NCBI RefSeq assembly: GCF_000275845.1
Contig: NW_006766884.1
Span: 1,295,720-1,359,719 of the forward strand
Source: Dichomitus squalens LYAD-421 SS1
Lineage: Eukaryota > Basidiomycota > Agaricomycetes > Polyporales > Polyporaceae
Direction: 5' to 3'
Length of the DNA: 64,000 bases
Shown: positions 33,150-45,312 of the stretch, piece after piece
How the letters are laid out: every line of letters begins with the position of its first letter
How positions within the stretch are numbered: the first letter of the stretch is position 1
The notes under the pieces: generated by a model
Database searches by the model: none
Seen by the model: the letters and a program-made list of their open reading frames with translations, nothing else
What the model was told of the DNA's origin: nothing
Made by a program: the position numbers and the translations under genes

Positions 33150-35533
33150 GTCGCGTTCAGCGCAGGGTTGCTCGCGCAGCAGATATTGCGTCTATGACAG
33201 CCACGGAGGATGACGAGAGGGGCGACGGTAGATAAGTACCGGCCGCATGCATGATGGCGGCGCGACTGGCACGCCTCCACACCGTGCCGCGAGCAGGCCG
33301 CCTCTGGCGCCCCGAGTCCCGGCCCGTCAAAGGCAAGTGAGGCGCCCGTCGCCGACTCCAAAGCGCTTCCTTCTCCTCTATCCGCGTTAGGAAGGTATGT
33401 ATGTTCGGTAATTAGAGTTGCTGCAGGCGCCTCCGGCGACCCTGAGGTCAAGCGTCCCTGAGTCTCGACCTCGCAGGTCTCGCTCAGGGTCGCTCCGGAC
33501 GCGCTGTCGTTGCGAGATTCACGGCCTGCTTGGGCGGGGGTACGAGAGTTTTGTTGCACGAGACTCTGAGACGTGTTGGATCGTGGTTAAGATGAGCATG
33601 CATGACATATTATGTACCGCGCTACGTGAGAAGATGGTTGCATGCTGCTGGCCACATCACCGTTTGTGTGCCCGCCGAGTGTAAGCTACTTGATCCCCGC
33701 TGATATATGCAGATGCTACAGCATATTCACTATGACTAGATGTTGTGTAATTAGTCGACCCATTGATGCTGCTGAGGCCTTCTCCGCGCTTGTCGGAGCT
33801 GCATCGCTCGCTCGCCAAGAGCGCGATGCACCGGGGTCATGCTTCGCGTTGTCAGAGGGAACGTCCGACGATGCGGCGCAACGACGCCGCTTAACAAGGA
33901 GATAGGGCCTTCTAGTGGATTTGTTCGCAGTCCCTGGAGCCGCATTCACCGGGATTTGAACGACGATCAATCTGGTCATTTCATTCGTTACTATCTCAAG
34001 CATCCGGCGATATGATGTACGCACGCGCCTCAGAAAATCACGGTCAGGCCCACCATGACATCGAATGATGCACCGCATTCCGTGCTCTCCCACGCCCGTC
34101 TGAAGCTACGCGCGGGTCCGCCTACGGAAGACGCGAAGCCCGGAGTCGTCATACTTACGCATGGCACGAGCCCGGCCGTGGCAAAGCAGACTCCCATTGC
34201 GCGCGTTGACGCCGTGTGTTGACGAGTAAGAGTAGTATGGAGGCGAGCAGACGTGGGGCCATCAGTATGGAAGGCGATGGTGACGCGGCTGAGAAGGCCA
34301 ATGAGTCGCGCTCGCACGTACAAAGGCACCGTTCGGGGCACGAGACGCGATGCTCCCCGCTGTGCGACGCGTCTTTGTCCTCGGGATGAGTCGCAATGGC
34401 ACCTCTGGTACTGCGCCTGCCTCGCAAACGCGTCCTAGGGGCGGTTGACGCGTCGGGGAGGGGTCGGACGCGTGTGTGGCTGGTTGGGCCGCGTCCCACA
34501 CTAGCACCGAGCACATGCCTACCAAGTGACGTGCAGGGCAAGCGCATCAGAGCGCGGGTCTTGCGCGTAATCCTCTCGCGAATGCCGGCGATCGATTGCA
34601 TACTTGTGCGTTCCTGGCCGTGGAGCCTGCGAGCACGGGTGTTGCTTGCGAGGCACCGGTTACTTGATGCTCGCGTCGACGCCGGACACGTTGCGCGGAA
34701 TGCCCGCCTCGATGCCCGATGCGGCTCAGCAATGAGGGATAGAAGCAGTCGCAAAAGGATACATTGTACTCGCGAGGAAACAAGCAGGACCTCCTGCCAA
34801 AGTGCGGAGAAAGGGAGGGAGAAGCACAAGACCCTTGGGCGCTGCAACCGATCGGCCGCCGGGCGCATTAGCGTTGTGTTCTACTGGGCCGCGCTCAAGG
34901 TAGTTTAGCAACTTGTAGCGACAACAGTCCCGGCTGCAGAGCAAGTGGAGTAATTGCCCGTTGGTGCCCAGAACACAGTACTCGTCGCACGAGGCCGCGC
35001 TGCATTAATGTGTTCGTGCAGTGATACGTGCAACATCACCATTTCCCTCAACGCCATGACGTGGGCGGCGCGACGGGCTGGACCATCCGCACCGCCCGTC
35101 AGCCTTCAGATCTGCATTGCATCTCGCGGGCTCGCCACGACTGGCCTCTGCATAGGTGCCATGCGGCCTCTGAGTACTAGCAGTACTGTGCATGGTCGAG
35201 TGCCCAGCGTGTGCAAGAGAAGAGGAAGGCAGCGGACAAAGTAAGGGGAAGGCCGGGCGGGAGCTGTACGCTGCGTATAGGGGCAGGAATGATGAGCATG
35301 GACTGGCGCCTTGGCGGGGTTCTTTCACCCTTCACATCGGATTGCCCACACGCGTATAAAATTCTTATATACCCAGCTTGTCTCCTTCGCCCTCCCCGCC
35401 TGCGCCAGGCACTGTACACGTCGACTGATACCCTCGACATCGCGAGGGACGTTGTCGTAGTCTTCGTCGTCGTTGCTTGCGCATTCCCGCCATCCACCAA
35501 CCCGGTCACGCCCCTCTTCAGCTCGACGTCGTC
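33150..35533. other. Gene-poor gap of 2.4 kb
   Basis: No gene I can support lies here. The region should contain the guanine deaminase promoter and the promoter and leader of the Ser-rich gene. Long open frames exist on both strands near 34155-34908, but they are Arg/Ser-rich, overlap antisense to each other, and look like chance products of GC-rich DNA. One frame starting near 34262 (-) begins like a signal peptide (MAPRLLASILLLLV), which is noted but not called. Confidence 0.45.
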
Positions 35534-36410
35534 ATGCCATCTCTCCGCCGCACGCTCTCGTCTCCTTCTGTCCGCTCTTCCCCCTACCGGAACCCCTCCT
35601 CCAGCGCATTGGGCCACGCGACGCGTGCAGGCAACCCTCAGCCCCGTCGGTCCTCTGGCTCGGATACCAGTAACCGTCGCGTACTCGCCGACATCGACTG
35701 GTGGGTGGTCCAGGATGGCCAACGCGAATTCGTAGCGCCATCAGGGCAGGACGAAGATGCAAATGAGGTAGTTGCGGCGGAGAACGAGCAGGTTCGTCCT
35801 CTCGGTGGCGCGACCGTGGTTACGTCCGAGGACATCGTCGAGGCCCCTCCTGCCGCGGCGGCAGACGTCGCCATCGCCACTGGGGGCCATGAGAATGAAA
35901 TTCTTTCAAGCCCTCTCTGGGACGTGTCCACGGATAGCTCATTTGGGTTCAGCACTCCTGAGGTATGTTGTATCAACCATCACACGCCACTTCCCGAGTA
36001 GTTGAACATTAGGCACAATCTTCCAGGTCATGTCGCCTCTCCCTCACTTCGCGTCGCTGTCCGTTGCCCCGCGGGCTCCGCTTCGCAGGCATGCCTCAGA
36101 GTCGTCGCAGTCTTCGCTCGACAGCAGCTTCGAGTCCGCACCGGGCTCCCCCTTCTTGCCGACTTACATGGACATCCTCCAACCCGCGGTTCCCGCTTAT
36201 CCATCGGTCTTCGCGTCGAGCATTGGAGCTCGTCGGCCTGCCGGCCGGGTCCCGCCCTTGGCATCCAGGTCTGTCAGTTACTCGGCCGTCGAGTTCCAGC
36301 TGTCCAGCACGAGGTTCAGTGACAACCGCTTTGACGACATGGTCCCCACTCCCCCGCCTTTCTTCTCTACCACCATGAGCGACTGCGAGATGGACGACCT
36401 TTTCTACTGA
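35534..36410 (+). CDS. Ser/Pro-rich conserved hypothetical protein
   Basis: A two-exon gene. Exon 1 starts at 35534 (MPSLRRTLSSPSVRSSPYRN) and runs to 35962; the intron at 35963-36026 has a GTATGT donor and a TTCCAG acceptor; exon 2 runs to 36410. The N-terminus is Ser/Arg-rich and disordered. A central block reads RRVLADIDWWVVQDGQ, and exon 1 ends near SPLWDVSTDSSFGFSTPE. Exon 2 is Ser/Pro-rich with SSLDSSFESAPGSPFLPTYM, SVSYSAVEFQLSSTRFSDNR and the acidic end MSDCEMDDLFY. There is no membrane segment, signal peptide or catalytic motif. The compact Trp-containing block suggests a short conserved motif within a disordered protein. I do not know the function. Confidence 0.7.
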
Positions 36411-38051
36411 GGTCGTCGCGCGTAGGCTGGCGGTTTGTCCTGCTGCGAGGGGAGAAAAGCGTCGATACAAGCGCCCGGCATCTTGTCCTTTCATGATCTC
36501 CTTGTCTCCTTTCCCTGAGCCATTGAATACCCACGGGCATCCGCACTCTATCACGTTGTCCTTCTTGTCACGACCCCGTTGGAATGGTGCAATGTCTCGC
36601 GGCACGTCGGCACCCCCGAGGTCGCAAGCAGGCCGATACGAGTCCTTCGACTACGACAGACTTCCCCCTTGGCGTCCCATCTTATCCCTCCCTCCATCAC
36701 TCCATCTCATCTCTCCTCATCTACAATGCTCGCATAGGCGGGGCGTCACTCATGCATATCATCTCAGGACACTGTACTCTTGCGATCTTGCTTCATCACG
36801 CACTCATCCCGCCCGGCCCCGCTTCAATCCACTGTTTTGTCCGCATCGTCCCATTGCTCACGCCTTAGGTCCCATGACTGTTCTTGTTCACGACGCCCAT
36901 GATGTGACGATCGCACGAACACGCGCGCACCCGGTTCTCGTGCCTCATTGCTCCCCAATCCCGTGTCTATATCACGCCCACCCACATTGCGAATACGTGA
37001 ATGCAGCCTGCAGTTTGTTCTGCAGGCCGCCGCGTCCAACCTGTGCCTGAATTTCTCTCCCAACTGCCTCTGTCTCATCTCTGTAACGACTAGACACGCA
37101 TCCCTCTACCCCTCTACCTCGTCTCGGTACCCGCTGTCTCAGTATTGTTGTTGTTGCTCTCCACTGTCACCACCTACCCCCTTCAAGCATACGGCTACCT
37201 ATTTACCTAACTTGCGCTCTTGCTTGCAACGTTGTTGTTGTAGTCGGCTTGACTGCCGACATTTCTTCATTAACCGTCGTCTGACCACCCCATCCTTACC
37301 ACATTGGCCCGCTTGACCGTGTTTGGCGCGTTTACGAATTACGAGACTCCCTTACGAACGCTCGAAAAGCCCTCTTGCCCCCGCGCACGCCGCATGGCGG
37401 CGGAGGGTTAGTCGCTTCGCTGCGTACGTTATACGTGCATGGCTGGCTGGTGATGTACATAGTACATACATACGATCACGGGCTCTCGCCGCGCGTGCGC
37501 GGAGGAGGGACTACGAATCGATGATGACGTTGTAGCGAAACGGCGTTCTGTTCGCTTTCACGCCGTGTCTGCCGCGCCCACGTAACAGACCGTAAGTAGG
37601 GTCGAAAGAGCGCAGTATCAATACAAGCGCACCGCGGGCGAAGAGTACCGCACAAGGTCAATTCCATTCCGGACACAAAGCTACGTACATCGCGACCGCC
37701 CGCCACCGACTACGCAGACCCACACACCGCGACCGTAAACCTCCCCCTACACACCACTGACAGCAGCCGGCAACAACCTCGGCCACCAGCCGCCACCAAC
37801 CCCTCCCGACGCTGTGGTAAGGTGTGAGGCACACGCGGGAGTGCCCGGGCACGCGACCATCCGAGGCCGAACGTCGTCGCGAATAGTTCGGCCCCACGTG
37901 AATGATTCCATCGCCCGAGGCATGCTTCCACCCGCCGCATCGCATACTGCACGCACGCACGCCGTCTCGCCAATCCGACTCTCGACCGTCGGCGCTGAGC
38001 TCGGCATGCGCCCTTCCCTTGAGTCACCCTGGGGCAAAGGGGGATGCACGC
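36411..38051. other. Convergent intergenic region, pyrimidine-rich
   Basis: About 1.6 kb between the Ser-rich gene (+) and mRNA guanylyltransferase (-) stop codons. The plus strand is rich in C and T through about 36480-37300, with TTG-repeat patches near 37145-37155 and 37231-37242. I see no convincing gene; it probably holds long 3' untranslated regions. Confidence 0.45.
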
Positions 38052-40052
38052 TCATCGGTATATGCCCCCGACCATGGCCGGCCCGGTGACTTTGCTCCAA
38101 GGGGAGGGCGCGAGGCGCGAGTACCGCTGCTCGACGCGCGGCGCGTCGGGCCGCTGGGTCCGCACCGGCGGAGGGGGCGGCGGGAGGGCGTGCTGTATCG
38201 GCTTCGGCGGGGGAGGGTGGGCAGCCTTCGTGGCTGGGGGTGGGGGTGCCCCGCCGCCCGGCGCTGCCGCGCGGGCCTTCCACTTGTTGCGGATCGCGGA
38301 CGAGCGTGACAGGAGCTGCGGGTGCGGACGGATCGCGAAACGGAGTCAGAAAAGCACGTCTCGCGAGAGCTGCGGTGATGACGACGCAGGGTCCGGAAAG
38401 GAAGGAGAGTGTACGTACGACATCCTTCTCGACGCCGTCGGCGATGCTCTTGATGATGTTGTCCACGACGGACTTGTGGTTCCCGTTCGGCTTGTCGTCG
38501 CGGAAGCGCATCATGCGCCAGTGCTCGAGCTCGGGGTCCCAGTGCACCTCGACGATGCGCTCGTCGAGCTGCTCGCTCGACATCTTCATCCTGCTTTCCA
38601 ACGCGGGCAAGCAGTCAGCACCACAGGCAGGACGGCGAGCGGAACACAGAAGACAGGCAGGGACCAACCTCTCCCACTCGTCATCCTCGACGTGCATGAC
38701 GTCGTAGAACTCGTATCGTGGCACGCCGCGGTCGTCGCCGCACCAGACGTGGAGCTCGAAGATCGGCTTCGTCTGGAAGTCGGGCGCGGCGGGCTTCCCG
38801 GGGGTCGGCGCGAAGCGGAGGACGAGCTTGAAGTCTATCGAGTTTTCCGACGGGGGCTTCCACTTCAGACTGCCGTCACACACGTATCAGCCAAAGTGCA
38901 GCCATCAGAAGGGAAGCGAAAGGAAGACGGAAGAGGGCGAGGGACGCGCGCGCGTACATGTTGGGATCCGTGCCGGGCGCGTACGGCGTGCTCACGCACG
39001 TGTAGATGAGGCCGTCGTTGCCGTGCTGCAGCTGCGGGATGTCGATGTTGAAGACGTCCTCCACGTGGTACGAGAACTTGACGTCCTTGACTTTGAACCT
39101 GTTCCGAGCGATCCACGGACGCACACCGTCAGCCCGGCGCAAACTGATCTCTGCAGTACACGACAACGCACTCGAACGGTTGCTGTAATGCCATATGCGG
39201 GTGGTCTCGCATCATCTTTCGGTACGGCTCCCACACCCATTTCTGCAGCCGCTGCACGAGTGAGCCGCATGTCAGTTGACCGCACGGACGTTACCGCATC
39301 GCGCCAAGGTGACGCACCCCGTATCGTTTGTCCAAGGGCCGTGACATGACGTTCTGGTTATCAACGACAAGACAATCGAACGCGAGATAACGCAACGTTT
39401 CCTGTGAAGGCATAGCCAAGCGGAAAGGCGTAGGCGCGCAGTCAGTGTAGTCCTACGCTGGCGAGGGCGAATTCACAAACTTGTTTGGTGCGGGGGTCGA
39501 CATCGACAACGAGCTCCCCGTCTACGATCGTGTCGCGAAGCGGCTTGCGAGGGTCCTCGTGGTGGGGGAAGAAGAGGCCAGGGAGTTCACGATATGTATT
39601 GTGGCGGTCGATCTAACAGTCGTTACGGGACGCAGTGAGGAACGGAGAAGATAACGACGGTTCGCTACGGGACGCACCAGGTAGCACATCTGGTCGGAGG
39701 TGTTCATGTCTGTGTGGACGAGCAGGAGGACGCGGACGCCGTCGGACTTCTCGGCTACCCAGTAACTGCAGCATCGCACATCATTGTAACCTGCGCAAAT
39801 GTGTACACCCAGACAGACACATACTCTTGAGCCTCCAGCTTATCTAGGTCCTTCGCCGCAAAGCTGACAGGCTGGCTACCAGGGAATCTTTGCGCCACAG
39901 TGGTTATTGGGAGGGTCGGACGGCAGATACGGAGGCGCCACATACCGTTCATTGTCCAGACGGCAGAGAAATGCGACGTGACGTTTGAGCCAGAGCTCCT
40001 GGTCGGTTCTGTGGGGGATTGGATTGCCAGGGAGGTCAGGTATTCGGACCAT
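38052..40052 (-). CDS. CEG1: mRNA guanylyltransferase (capping enzyme alpha subunit)
   Basis: The nuclear enzyme that transfers GMP to the diphosphate end of nascent mRNA. It starts at 40052 (MVRIPDLPGNPIPHRTDQEL). The covalent-catalysis motif KxDG is seen as VAEKSDGVR. It is followed by TIVDGELVVDVD (motif III), DGLIYTCVSTPYAPG (motif IV), LKWKPP (motif V) and WRMMRFRDDKPNGNHKSV (OB-fold motif VI), all in the right order. The C-terminus is extended: after the RNKWKAR basic segment comes a low-complexity Pro/Ala tail (GGGAPPPPATKAAHPPPPKP), ending PAMVGGIYR at the stop at 38052. About eight introns. Separate triphosphatase domains are absent, as expected for fungi, where the two activities are on different proteins. 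Confidence 0.94.
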
Positions 40053-40508
40053 GCTGGAGTAGAGGGACGGAGGAGAACGAGAGATAGGAGCAGCAGCAGG
40101 CGAGCTGAGACCGCTTTAAGTTACTGTTATGTACTTACTGGCTGAGCGAGAGAATAACACGCCGCGCCTGTGACTGCGCACGTGAGCCGTCCCAGATAAG
40201 CATGAGACACGGTCACGCCATCGCGTTACGTTTTGACTCACAGGCTGTGCTCGCAGGCCCAGAATGGCACCCTGCGGTCTCGCTTCTCGGCCGCAGAATA
40301 TCTGAGTCTTGGACACAGGCAGGGATCCTTGCCTCTCGATTATCGTCTTATCGCCGTTCGCGCCCTCGCTCGTCATCTGCTGCACTCATGCATGTCTTTT
40401 CTCTCTCGCGTGCTAGTATACAGAAGGGGATGGCGATGAATGAAAGAGAACATATACACAGCGCTGCAACGTAATAACACACTCCTCTTCCCGACCAGCA
40501 TTCACAGT
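40053..40508. other. Intergenic region CEG1-SKP1
   Basis: About 460 bases between the guanylyltransferase start and the SKP1 stop. It should carry the guanylyltransferase promoter and the SKP1 3' end. Nothing else was recognised. Confidence 0.4.
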
Positions 40509-41417
40509 CTAGCGATCCTCCGCCCATTCCTGCAGCACGCACCGAGTCAGCATCCCCGTGCCGCTGCCATCCACTTGGAACAACAGCACTTACGTTTTCC
40601 TTCTTGATCTGGGCCTGAAAGGGGTAGGCAGCACGTTAGCAAAACGCCTCGAGGCACGAGCGACAGCGCCCATGCTAAAATGAGCGACGCGTACCTCCTC
40701 CTCGGGCGTGAAATCGTTGACGATGTTGAACAGCTTGCGGATCTCCTCAGGCGTCTTGCCCTTGATCATGTTCGCGACCGTCTTGCAGCCAACGTCGCTG
40801 CAGCATCGCGCCCCCACCCCATGTTAGCTAACTCATGTCCCCTCGAGACGCTACGGCAAGCACTAAGACGACCGAGTGGGACTCACAGGAGCGGCTTTAT
40901 ATCTAGGTAGTTCGCAGCGAGGATGATCTCAAAGAGCATCTCCTGATCGACGGTGATGAACTTCTGGTCCCACTCGCTGATGTCCGTCGTCCGCTTGCGG
41001 GTCTCGTCCTGGTTCTGCTCCGCGTCCGCTGCGGGCAGCGGCTCGCCCCGATGGTGCTCGCAGTATTCGAGAACCTAATGCATATGGGGCACACAGCAAC
41101 GAGCAAAAAGAAGACCGACCGCAGTCATCAGTCAGCGCCTTTCGTCTGGAGAGGGGTCGCGCCACCGACACCGACAAGCGTAAGGCTCACCTTCTTCAAG
41201 ACACTCGACGAGACGTTAGGCAAGGGAATCGGCTGATCGCTCTCTCCAACATCTGTAGGCCGAGCGCAAAAGCAAAGGAAGATTAGCAGGTGTACTGGGG
41301 CCAAGGACAGGGCGTGGCGTGCGCACCCTCGAGCATGTTCTTGATGAGGACGCTGCGCTCAGCGACCTCCTTGTCGACGACAAACTGCTCATTATCTGAG
41401 GTAACGAGAAGTACCAT
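40509..41417 (-). CDS. SKP1: SKP1, SCF ubiquitin ligase adaptor
   Basis: The adaptor that links F-box proteins to cullin-1 in SCF ubiquitin ligases. It starts at 41417 ([20 protein letters not shown]), and an intron joins KNMLE to the [18 protein letters not shown] block. Then come [51 protein letters not shown] and [20 protein letters not shown]. The last short exon adds EWAEDR after QIKKEN, the usual SKP1 C-terminus that binds the F-box. About five introns. Length near 160 residues fits. Two F-box-like proteins are encoded elsewhere in this window, but no direct link can be claimed from position. Confidence 0.97.
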
Positions 41418-41690
41418 GGTGAGAGTGAAGACTGTAAGAAAGGAGAGGGACGAGCGATGGTAGGTTGATGAAGGTGGTGAGTGCGGAGACGACGCAAGAA
41501 GCGGCCTGCCCATCTCGGGTCTTTAGATAGCAGCAGGCGCTTACATAAGCCTTGCTACCGCCCTTCGGTGGCAGGGCCGCGCTTAGCCCGACAAGTACTG
41601 AGCCTTGTCCCGCCGTCCCTCTTTGTCTGTTGTCTCCTTCTGTTCTCATACTTGTCGCTACCGTCGCTCAATTAACGGGCCACAGCACTC
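41418..41690. promoter_or_regulatory. Divergent promoter region (SKP1 / bL27m)
   Basis: About 270 bases between two start codons facing away from each other; probably a two-way promoter. No motif identified. Confidence 0.45.
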
Positions 41691-42453
41691 ATGTCTCTCC
41701 AGACACTGTGGAGGTGTGCGGACGTCCTCAGGAATCCGTTTAGGGCAGCTGGTGCGTAGGGCCGCATTCGAATATCCCGACCTAAAATCCTGTACCGCTG
41801 ACGCTCCGCCTCTTCCCCGTCCTGTCCCTGGGACGCATAGGTCTGGGCTCTGTCCGCACGGCCACGAAGCGAGCAGGAGGAACCGTCTCGAACCACGGAG
41901 GCTCCCCGGGAAAGCGGCTGGGCGTAAAGAAGTTTTCTGGTGCGTGGGCCATTGCCATCGCCCCTGCCACTGCGTCTTGCTCGTCTGGGCGTGGACAAAG
42001 TGCATGCAGTGGTTATTGTTGAGGTATCCAGCCGCGCGGTAGCTCACATCGTGTCGTTGTGTATGCACTAGACGAATATGTCATCCCCGGAAACATCCTC
42101 GTCCGTCAACGCGGCACGGTCTTTCACCCCGGCCAGCATGTACGTGCCATCCCCTCTTGTTATCCTCACTCCCGCGTGTAGAAACGGTCGTGCCGATCGC
42201 GCTTTTTGTCGATCAATAGGTGAAAATGGGCCGCGACCACACGCTGTACGCGACGGTCCCTGGTTTCGTGCGCTTCTACAAGGTGCCCGGCACCCGCAAG
42301 GACCGCAAGTTCGTCGGGATCGTGCTCGAGAGGGGCGAGAAGCTCCCTCGCGACGAGACCAACCGCGGCCGGAGTCGGTACTTCGGCCTTGTCGACCTGA
42401 ACGCACTAGACAAGGAGTCACCATCACAAGCGACAGCGACAGCACTATCATGA
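41691..42453 (+). CDS. MRPL27: Mitochondrial large ribosomal subunit protein bL27m
   Basis: A mitoribosomal protein near the peptidyl transferase centre. Exon 1 starts at 41691 (MSLQTLWRCADVLRNPFRAA), an Arg-containing mitochondrial presequence. An intron leads to TATKRAGGTVSNHGGSPGKR and LGVKKFS, the conserved L27 N-terminal block. The next exon gives DEYVIPGNILVRQRGTVFHP, and after another intron (near 42152-42220) VKMGRDHTLYATVPGFVRFY, the core of L27. The C-terminal part has LPRDETNRGRSRYFGLVDLN and ends TATALS. The second intron is longer than average (about 130 bases). Family certain. Confidence 0.95.
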
Positions 42454-42722
42454 CCTGCTCCAGATACGCATCTTGCACATGCTCTGCTCGCTCTATCGTT
42501 GTGGGGCATAATGTCATTGCGCAACATGTAACGTACACCACCTAATATTATAATCACATTGGCATAGGATGGACGATGAAGCACTGGCTGCTTTCTAGCT
42601 AGGTATACAGATATACATGGGAGAGATTGACCGAGGCCGGTGAGACATACAAAGCAGAGAGAAGAGCGACAGCTAGGCATACAGCGAGAACCATTGAGTC
42701 AGGAACAGGACGCACGCACCGC

Positions 42723-44619
42723 TCACCAGGCGGCACTCGGAAACTCGACGTGCGGCGTGTCAGGAGGGTCCAGGTCGACGGCATCGACGACCTCGCGGAG
42801 GTCAGTTAAGTCCGTGCTCGCCATGTCCTCCACGTTTTCGTAGTGCGGCAGGCAGAGCGACAAGCGCCGCAGCGGGTGCCCCGCGTCCCTGCGCTGCTTC
42901 GCGAACCGCCACCACTGGAGCGATGACCACGTCTTGTCGTCGACGAGCGTCACCGTCTCGAGCAGCGGGCAGACCAGCTTTCCCGTGATGTCGTCCCGGT
43001 GCGTGAGCGCAGACAGGATGACGCGGCAGAAGCCGCTGTCCGTGATGCTTTGCAGGCGGATGTGTAGCGTGCGGAGGAGGGGCATCCGCGAGAGGACCGA
43101 TGTCCAAACGTCCTTCGAGAAGCCGACGTGCGGGTGGTAGTAGGACGTCTCTGCGATCGTGAACTCCTCGAGCAGGCTGAGGTCGAGCGTCTTCGCGATC
43201 GACTCCAAGAGCTGACCAGACACGGTGGGCATGTCGCCGATGTCGCTCCCGGTACCAATCGTGGCGATGACTTGGAACGGGTGCTTCGCCGTCGTGCCCT
43301 CGACGATGACGCCGCCGCTGCCGCTGCGATAGGCGATCTGGAGCTTGCGGATGTCGCGCAGAGGGTGGTTCTCGCTCAGCTCCTCCGGGACACCCCATGT
43401 GAAACGGAAGTCGCTCCGACGCTCGAGCCAGACGCTTATGCGTAGCTGGCAATTCGGTACGATGAGCCGGTCGAGAAGGTTGGTGACGACGGAAGCCGCG
43501 CAGCGGGCAATGTCGATTCGCTTCATATTGTCAAGCCTTATCTGCCGTCGGGCCTGGTCGTCCTCTTCGAGAGGCTGATTATGCACGAAGCGGGCCTTGA
43601 TTGTCACAAGTACCTCGAGTACGGGGCATGCCTCCAACATGTCGAGGAGCTGGGCGAGTTCGAGGGTGATGAGGTCGCGCTTCCTACCTCGGATGTAAAG
43701 CTCCTTCAAGTTCCCGAAGGTAACGCTACCCATTTTCGGGTATGAATAGGAGAGCTTCATAACGGTGAGACGAGGCGTCTGCCCCCCGAAGATAGGAGGG
43801 AGTGCGAAGCACTTGCCGTCCGCGCGCACGCGATATAGATAGAATGTCTCGAGCTGTGGTGCAGAGGCATCAATGAAGCCACTGACTAGCGGTGATACGT
43901 TCCCGTCGTCGTCATGTAGAAGCGTCCACGGGATGTAGAGGTGGCGCATGCGACTCATCTGTAGTAGGACGCGGTCGACGACGTCCTTCGAGTTGTCCAT
44001 GGTCGCTCGCGAGTCGATAACGAACGTCAAGGGAGCGTCCACAGAACGTTCGAGACATGTTAGGGCCGCCTCCGGGTATCGTGTGCTGATCTGTGTCCAT
44101 ATAGAGGGACATGCGAGAGCAATTGCTCGCCAGCGGTGACAGACGTGAGCGAGATAACTCCATGAACACGAGCCAAACGTCGAACCCAGCGGGTGATCGT
44201 GGTCATCGAGCAATTCAAGGAAGATGAGCGCCATGATATCTGGTGATAGCCTGTGGACAGGGCGGAGGGAGTTTCGGTACCGCTTCAGCAAGGCGACAGA
44301 GTAGTCAATACTATCAACCTGGTATCCGGGTCATTATCCGTATCTTTGACTGGACAACTTTCTATCCCACCTGTGCTGCGATATTGTTGGGATCCTCTAC
44401 ACTGCAGGTACGGAGCAGGGTTAGAGCGCTATAGCTACGTCCCCAGGTACCCGAATACACTCACTGAGGTCCATTCCACTCCGGCAGGTCCCACAGCGCG
44501 GGATTAAGCAGCTGCGAAAGGGTCAACCTCGTCGAACTGTTGCCTTGCCTTGGCTGGTCGAATTCATCGACAGCAGGTAGGAGCGGGACGACGACCGGGA
44601 GGGCAGAGACAGTCGCCAT
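42723..44619 (-). CDS. F-box-like protein
   Basis: A second Agaricomycete F-box-like protein. Exon 1 starts at 44619 (MATVSALPVVVPLLPAVDEF) and contains LLNPALWDLPEWNGP. A small exon (VEDPNNIAAQ) and two short introns lead to VDSIDYSVALLKRYRNSLRP, VHRLSPDIMALIFLELL and WSYLAHVCHRWRAIALACPS, the typical F-box-like helices of this family. The large last exon continues with DAPLTFVIDSRA and irregular LRR-like segments such as APQLETFYLYRV, FGNLKELYIRG and MPLLRTLHIRLQSI. It ends in PHVEFPSAAW at 42723. Total about 580 residues. Role in SCF substrate choice is inference from family; no substrate known. Confidence 0.82.
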
Positions 44620-45312
44620 GAAATGCGACGTCGAGGGTGGACGTTGAGAGTCAACAAGCTCTCCGAAGTCTTGGGGGAATTGACGCCCTATATCACGGTT
44701 CTCGACCCCCGCCTAACATCATCCCACCCCGGACTGTGCGGACCTCGTTCCTCGCCAATGGAGTCACTGCGAGAGAACATTGCGACTCGCCCCGCCTGTA
44801 TTTGGCAACTTCTGATACGCCTACCATGCCTTCAAGAACCGCCCCGGACACGTTGCATGTCCCGAAGCGCCGTCCAACACAGGAACACCTTGCCAATGCG
44901 GGGTATTAGGGTCCACGAACGCAGAAATGAAAACCGGTAGCGCAGTGATCTTCCCGAGACTAGGAAAGGTGGAGAGTAAAGCACAGCGAACAGAGACATC
45001 ACATCGAGGTTGAGAGCAAAGATGCCATCGATACGTCCTGCGCGGCAGCCTCATCGCTCCGCGCGGGGGTAATCTCTCAGCCTTCTAATACAATCCATCG
45101 TGCCAGACCCCGTTCCCTACACCACTTGCCCCGCGAGCTCGCGATGGCCAACAGTGACGAAGTCTGTCCAACGTGGTAGTGGAAGTCCAAGAATAGCCGA
45201 AGCTATCGGTTCTAAGGCGAACATCTCACACGATGCTTCCCGTCGAGTTACGGTTGCCTTAGTCTACTGCTTGCCAGAGACCACCATCCCTTCGAACATA
45301 GGACTGCTCATA
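44620..45312. other. Divergent intergenic region
   Basis: About 690 bases between the start codons of the second F-box-like gene (-) and the DUF3074 gene (+). It should contain both promoters. I see no gene or repeat. Confidence 0.4.

Noticed and set aside
33104..33559. Minus-strand 151-residue open frame extending guanine deaminase upstream
   Set aside because: It is in a different frame from the enzyme, low in protein character, and probably reflects the leader region.
33900..33975. tRNA-like T-loop on the minus strand (GTTCAAATCCCGG)
   Set aside because: The T stem does not pair and no acceptor or anticodon arm is visible.
34155..34908. Overlapping long open frames on both strands (237 and 170 residues)
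   Set aside because: Arg/Ser/Ala-rich and antisense to each other; typical of GC-rich non-coding DNA. The signal-peptide-like start near 34262 was noted but not enough to call a gene.
36493..37316. Several plus-strand open frames in the pyrimidine-rich region
   Set aside because: Composition driven by C/T-rich DNA, with no recognisable motif.
38044..39009. A 321-residue plus-strand open frame opposite the capping enzyme
   Set aside because: It is the antisense of well supported guanylyltransferase exons and has no motif.
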